Shown: one piece after another, positions 31,047-32,082 of the stretch | Layout of the letters: each line of letters opens with the position of its first letter | Numbering within the stretch: position 1 is the stretch's first letter | Assembly: GCA_021156265.1 (NCBI GenBank) | Contig: JAJNBR010000010.1 | Location: 1-32,082 of the forward strand | Direction of reading: 5' to 3' | From: Flavipsychrobacter sp. | GTDB taxonomy: Bacteria > Bacteroidota > Bacteroidia > Chitinophagales > Chitinophagaceae | DNA length: 32,082 nt | Program-made: the position numbers and the translations under genes | The notes under the pieces: model-generated | The model's input: only the letters and a program-made list of their open reading frames with translations | Told to the model about the DNA's origin: nothing | Databases searched by the model: none

Positions 31047-32070
31047 AAGTAAAATAAGCTAGCGCATTATCGATCACGTCGAAAGGTATGTTGCGAACAA
31101 CCGCTTCGCCTACGTGCTGAAGCATCACAAAGTCGATGGTATCTGTATCACCCTTCTTGTCCATACGCAGTATTTCCATCACCCTGTTCTTATCAAAATC
31201 AACGGTGATAGGTAGCTGGTATTTAAGCAAGGCGATGGCCAGCTTGTTTTTGGCAGAACTGTGCAGTCCGTATTTTTCAGACACAATGCAAGCTACTATC
31301 ATTCCCAGACCCACTGCATAGCCGTGCGGAAGCTGGTAGAGTGTTTCAAAAGCATGGCCGGCGGTATGGCCAAAATTCAAGAGCTTTCGTGCGCCGGTGT
31401 CTTGCTCGTCTGCCAGCACTACTTTGTTCTTCATATTCACACAGCTCTCTATCAAAGAGGATAGTGCGTTGGGATTGTCCCTGTAATAGTTAATGTCTTT
31501 TTTCGAAAGCTCGGTGAACATGCGCTCGTCAAAAAGCAGTGCATATTTGATCACTTCGGCAAACCCGTTGCTCCAGTCATTATCAGGCAGGGTCTGGAGA
31601 AATTTTGTATCGTATAAAACGAATTTGGGTTGCCGGATGGTACCTATCAGGTTTTTATGTAGACCCAGGTTGACACCATTTTTGCCGCCAATGGCCGCGT
31701 CTACCATACCTAGAACCGTGGTAGGCACAAAGCCGAACTGTACACCTCGCATATAAATGGTGGCTATAAAACCGACAATATCTGTTATCACGCCACCACC
31801 TACGCCAATTATCCAGGTCTTTTTGCCCGCTTTTTGCGACAACAACTGGGTGATAACAGAGCTTACAGTGGTAAAAGACTTATTTTTTTCTCCGGCCGCT
31901 ATTGCGATTACCCCCCTAAACGAATGGAACAGGCCCTTGTACCGCGAGGCCACATTGCTATCTGTAACGATGATAGCCTGGCTACGGTCGCAAATGCCGT
32001 CCAGTGCTTCAAATGAGCTATGAAGCAGATATTGGACGGTTCCGGTCGGAAAAGTGAGGCTGTATTGCAT
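31030..32070 (-). CDS. aroB: 3-dehydroquinate synthase
   Basis: The 346-residue enzyme turns DAHP into 3-dehydroquinate, the second shikimate step, using NAD and zinc. Visible motifs are the NAD-binding GVGGGVITD (89-97), the substrate loop VPTTVLGMVDAAIGGKNGVN, and zinc ligand candidates Glu172 (FAEVIKYA), His235 (NFGHTAGHAFE) and His249 (LPHGYAVG). The gene is complete, starting with ATG 12 bases from the right edge of the window. It is the promoter-proximal gene of the visible aro set. Any further upstream gene lies outside the window. Confidence 0.96.
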   Translation of the reverse strand: MQYSLTFPTGTVQYLLHSSFEALDGICDRSQAIIVTDSNVASRYKGLFHSFRGVIAIAAGEKNKSFTTVSSVITQLLSQKAGKKTWIIGVGGGVITDIVGFIATIYMRGVQFGFVPTTVLGMVDAAIGGKNGVNLGLHKNLIGTIRQPKFVLYDTKFLQTLPDNDWSNGFAEVIKYALLFDERMFTELSKKDINYYRDNPNALSSLIESCVNMKNKVVLADEQDTGARKLLNFGHTAGHAFETLYQLPHGYAVGLGMIVACIVSEKYGLHSSAKNKLAIALLKYQLPITVDFDKNRVMEILRMDKKGDTDTIDFVMLQHVGEAVVRNIPFDVIDNALAYFTYASSH

Positions 32071-32082
32071 CGGCGGCCAAAA

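Overview
The window looks like a chromosomal segment of a Bacteroidota bacterium, probably in or near the order Chitinophagales. The evidence is a secreted peptidase with a type IX secretion C-terminal sorting domain, Bacteroidota-type -7 boxes (TAnnTTTG) ahead of several genes, few recognisable Shine-Dalgarno sequences, many small lipoproteins and membrane proteins of Bacteroidota type, and the style of the aroA and aroC products. I saw no rRNA, tRNA, CRISPR array, transposase or phage gene. This is mostly core genome with some accessory islands. The species assignment is inference.

Layout. Positions 1-336 hold the end of prolyl-tRNA synthetase. A small membrane protein follows (380-808) and meets, tail to tail, a long-chain acyl-CoA ligase (805-2577, minus). 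Divergent from the ligase is a tight three-gene unit: an ABC ATPase, a MacB/FtsX-type permease and a subclass B1 metallo-beta-lactamase (2666-5249). Its last stop codon overlaps that of a TonB-C-like periplasmic protein (minus). Next come a 67-residue proline-rich ORF (minus), a small hypothetical protein (plus) and a secreted M28 peptidase (minus).

Positions 8390-14249 form a signalling cluster on the plus strand: a CHASE3-GAF hybrid histidine kinase, CheR, a CheB with only the methylesterase domain, and a receiver-histidine kinase. The hybrid kinase gene is broken. Between the N box and the G2 box of its ATPase domain, about 30-50 codons including the DxGxG box are missing and the frame shifts, leaving a sensor/HisKA ORF and a separate three-receiver ORF.

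Positions 14282-20609 are a run of small envelope and stress genes: two lipoproteins, a CsbD-like protein, a possible Tudor/CarD-like protein, a transglutaminase-fold protein lacking its catalytic Cys, a protein with a duplicated SGFWQ motif, an outer-membrane beta-barrel and a coiled-coil membrane protein. Clear intrinsic terminators separate several of them.

Positions 20685-28839 carry housekeeping genes: enolase, a DivIC/FtsB-like division protein, a PH-domain membrane protein, proline dehydrogenase, DNA topoisomerase I, a SirB1-like protein and a DUF1573-YiiX fusion. The window ends with a shikimate operon on the minus strand, transcribed aroB-aroA-aroC with overlapping genes.

The points most worth following up are the transporter/B1 beta-lactamase unit, the broken hybrid kinase inside an otherwise intact CheR/CheB/kinase cluster, the ABC ATPase lacking its H-loop histidine, and the palindromic terminator that also encodes the end of a protein.
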